A DNA stretch of 64,000 nt from Amblyornis subalaris (lineage: Eukaryota; Chordata; Aves; Passeriformes; Ptilonorhynchidae), in contig JACAXG010000264.1 in NCBI GenBank assembly GCA_018881555.1, positions 137,775 to 201,774 on the forward strand. Reading direction: 5' to 3'. The position numbers and the translations under genes are program-made. Below the pieces are notes generated by a model, which ran no database searches, was not told the DNA's origin, and was given only the letters and a program-made list of their open reading frames with translations. Positions 61,011 to 64,000 of the stretch are shown piece by piece (the stretch's first letter is position 1; each line of letters opens with the position of its first letter).

Positions 61011-62351
61011 AGATACATGTATATATAGCTTTTGGCTTCTGAGGTGTTTTTCCCAAATAGCTGAACAGACATAAAAGCCCTTACAGCAACAGGGTATTTA
61101 CACATTCAGATGTGCCCACTGATGGTTTGCTCATCATAATCTGGCACTCTGCACATTTGTGGGATATTTATGGACAGGAACCAGTTACATTTTGGGAAAA
61201 GGAAGCTACTAAAGCAGGAAAAATAACCACAAAAGGGAAAACATGACAGAGAGGGTAGGAAATAGAAGAAAAATTCTCACTATATTACCACAGGAGCTAA
61301 GAGTTTTATCACACATNATGGTAAAAGGAATTTACAGTGCAAAGCAGCCCGAGTGCCAGGGTGATCCACATCCCTGGTTTGGCTGGGACAGGACTGGAAC
61401 ACAAGACTGAAACTACCAAGAGGCTTTTTGTCCCAGATCTCTGTCTTATGCTCATGTCAGGTCATGCCACATGCCCCAGCAGAGGCGTGTTCCTGCCACA
61501 TCCTTCCNCTCTGGTTGCCCCTTCTTACATTTTCATCTGTATTACCTTTTTCAGTGAGCAGGTAATACTTCGTCTTCTTATCCCACAGGAATTAATTTCA
61601 TCCCAGCTCAGGAAAAGGAGCATACATCCTTAAGTAAAGAGATAATGTGCTTAAGTAATATTGGTATGCTTTAAAAGAAAATTCCAGATGCCAGTCTTGC
61701 TTCTCCTGTCCATGTCTTATCGGCATCCTGCATGAATCACACAGAGCACAAAAGACTCCCTGTCTGATTTTCCTTGACTATGTCGTAATAGAAGGTTAAT
61801 GGCAGCAAAAAACATAAAACTCCTGCTAGCTAATGCCATTTAAGTATTTAGCTCAGAAAACTAGCAATGTACCTTTTCAAGCAAATGCAAATAAGCTTGA
61901 TTAAAAAATCCTGCAGAAGTCTGGCACATTTGCTCAGGCCAATGAAATTCAAAGTATTGCCATAATACCTGCCTTATAAAAATGCATGTATTTCTTCAGC
62001 TGTGTGTATTTAAACATTTTAGCAGTTCTAATGAGCTTTCAGAATGAAGCTACTACAGCAATCAGCTTCTGTGTAACAAGCAACATTTAAATATTAAAAA
62101 CGTAAATTAGCGAAGCTGGTTAATTACAATTTTCCAAATACTGCAAAAGTGCAAGTAAGACTATTAACTGCTTTGAAATTCAGATATCAGTTCCTCCCAC
62201 TCAGGGAACATCTAGTTCAGCAGCGAAGATGAAGTTACAGAACAGTCTCCTGAGCTAGCCAAAACAGTATCTGCTTACCAGAACTAAACGCCCTGCATTT
62301 CAGATGCCATTCAGAGATGTTAAAACTACACAAAAGGTTCAGGGAAACCTC
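61011..62351. other. Non-coding unique DNA with possible conserved AT-rich block
   Basis: The part 61790-62165 is AT-rich with a perfect octamer ATGCAAAT (61885-61892), TTAATTAC at 62120 and other homeodomain-like words (see findings). No gene. Confidence 0.55.
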
Positions 62352-62377
62352 TTTTTTTTTTTTTTTTTTTTTTTTTT
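62352..62377. repeat. T homopolymer, 26 bases
   Basis: On the minus strand this is a poly-A run. No polyadenylation signal lies within the 30 bases before it on that strand and no gene-like body adjoins, so I do not call a retrocopy. The exact length is uncertain for technical reasons. Confidence 0.9.
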
Positions 62378-64000
62378 GGATCAGAGCATACCAGTTTGTG
62401 AAAATAAAAATACCACCCAGGAAACATAATTTCTGATGAAACACAGGCTTTTACCTCTGATGTTGGGCACTGTGGTCAACCATGCTGGGAGCTGGGCAAG
62501 CTGGGTGTCACCTCCACAGCCTTCCAGGCATGTGAGGACGTTTCCCTCACTTAGCATGCAGAGAAGCATTTATGTCAAGTTCATCTACTGCCAAAAATGT
62601 GCAGGCAGTGTTTGAGCTACAGNTCCTTCTGTCCCAACTTCTTCATAAAAATGACCTTGGCAGCAAATGTAATATCAGCAGAGCATTTACAAAAGCCAAC
62701 TGATGAGGACATTATCTTAATTTTCTCTTAGAGAGCACCGGTTGGCATAGGCTGGCATTCAAACCCCATCCCATGAACCCTTTTCCTTTAGAGGGAAAAA
62801 AGTAGATGGAATCCTCTTTGATGCACCCACTAGGAACATCCCTTAAAGTCCCAGATTCCCTCTGGTCTCCTGACAGCATTCAGCCATTACACACACCTCT
62901 ATTTACTGGCATGGGTGCAGGCCCAGAGTAAATGGCCTAGCAGAAAGATGACAAATGGATCCAAAATTATAAATGTGCACATCTCTTAAGTGTATCATCT
63001 GCCTGTACTGCTTCATCCTGCAGAACAAAGAAGGAGTGCAGAAAATTCCTCCTTCTCAGTCTTCACTGGAACTGATTGAAACCACAAGGAAGTCATCCCA
63101 ACTAAATGAGCTCTGGAAATTTTTAATTTCAATACTGAAAAAACCCCATATTATTTTCTCATTTTTTACTTTATACATTGCTGCAATTCAAAACCTTATG
63201 ACACAATGTCTTGCAAAAGTGAGGAAAATGTTTGGTTACACTTCTTCACAGGAGTAAATGGGTAGTTTTTATTGTTGCTCAAGGAAAGGCATTTCATTGT
63301 TAGCTCTGCAGTGGTTGTGTGAGCATTTATGTTTCTAAAGGATCTCAAAATTTTGCAAGTTGCCTTTGCTTCCTTTAAAGTCATCTTTAATTTTCCATTT
63401 GTCTCTGACCCAGCCTGGTTTTGCCTAAAATCCCAGCTGGCCTGTTCAGCTCCATCTAAGGTGGAAATGAAGTTCCAACCTATTTCTGGAAGACATCACG
63501 TATTAGAAGGATTAACACTTGGTGGTACCTTTTCACTCACAACCCCCTTGGAGTTATCTTCAGGCAAACATCTCCCAAAAGTGAGAAAATGAAAAGGTTT
63601 ATTCAACTGACTTTCGACTGCTTAATAAGAATTGAAATGACCAACACTTGCGTCACTCAAGCATACTGTAAACNAGGACAGTGGTTACCATTATTAACAG
63701 CTAAAAAGCCCTGTAACACTTCAGACCAGTGAACAGAATACACCAGCCTGAGTAACCTTTCAGCTGAATTAACAGCAAGATAGTCACTGCAATTATAATT
63801 TCTTGTTTATATTAGCTTAGAGTCTGTGGGTTCCCAGTCTTGGAAGATCCCTGAGTCTTGGCATTGCACATAGTGTAAGAGACTGTCTTCCCAATAAAGG
63901 TTATAAACTCTTTGGGACAAGCAAAGGAATCAGTATTGTCTCCTATTCAGAGATGGGAAAAAGACACTTAATGGTATGGGACAATTTTAACCAGAAAGTC
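62378..64000. other. Non-coding unique DNA to the window edge, no gene seen
   Basis: No exon, RNA gene or transposon was recognised. Frames under 100 codons. Ns lie at about 62623 and 63674. Confidence 0.6.

Noticed and set aside
62352..62480. Processed pseudogene on the minus strand ending in the 26-base poly-A
   Set aside because: No polyadenylation signal close to the run and no gene-like reading frame or target-site duplication beside it.
1..64000. CRISPR arrays, operons, rRNA or other prokaryotic systems
   Set aside because: No spaced direct repeats, no adjacent long ORFs with ribosome-binding sites. Composition and repeats are those of a vertebrate genome.

Overview
The window reads as non-coding nuclear DNA of a bird. 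The main evidence is six pieces of CR1 (Chicken Repeat 1) LINE, three of which end in the avian-type 3' tail wording, together with retroviral LTR remnants, vertebrate-type base composition (mostly AT-rich with short GC-rich patches) and short microsatellites. No bacterial-style gene organisation, no rRNA or tRNA gene and no exon of a recognisable host gene could be supported. All open frames are short (at most about 200 codons, and the longest is only a read-through of a pentanucleotide microsatellite). It is best described as an intergenic region or a large intron. I cannot place it to order or species.

Layout. 1-1009: unique DNA. 1010-1585: CR1 reverse-transcriptase piece fused to a CR1 3' tail. 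1586-6304: unique DNA. 6305-6700: 5'-truncated CR1. 6701-15756: unique DNA with small tandem duplications. 15757-15946: (TTCCC)n, about 38 copies. 15947-18654: unique DNA. 18655-19948: two diverged copies of an unidentified repeat on either side of a GC-rich patch with a short open frame and an ATTAAA signal. 20112-20865: long CR1 3' end. 20866-33949: about 13 kb of unique DNA with purine/A-rich stretches. 33950-34775: old, decayed CR1. 34776-43165: unique DNA containing a striking small rearrangement. A segment of about 190 bp at 38504-38697 is built from a 51-bp exact copy of 37219-37269 joined to a 140-bp exact inverted copy of 41714-41853. 43166-43890: third long CR1 3' end. 43891-49719: unique DNA with a G-run and a polypurine tract. 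49720-49792: minus-strand CR1 tail. 49793-55909: unique DNA. 55910-57550: a cluster of endogenous retroviral LTR remnants with two LTR-type promoter/polyadenylation units and no gag, pol or env. 57551-64000: unique DNA with simple repeats.

Nothing here works together as an operon or pathway. The history is of CR1 insertions of several ages, solo or fragmentary LTRs, and one very recent-looking templated rearrangement, which is the most unusual thing in the window. Several AT-rich stretches dense in homeodomain, POU or TCF-like words look like possible conserved non-coding elements, but that can only be tested by alignment to other birds. About 66 isolated single Ns (roughly one per kb, never a run) are scattered through the window and look like ambiguous or heterozygous bases rather than gaps.
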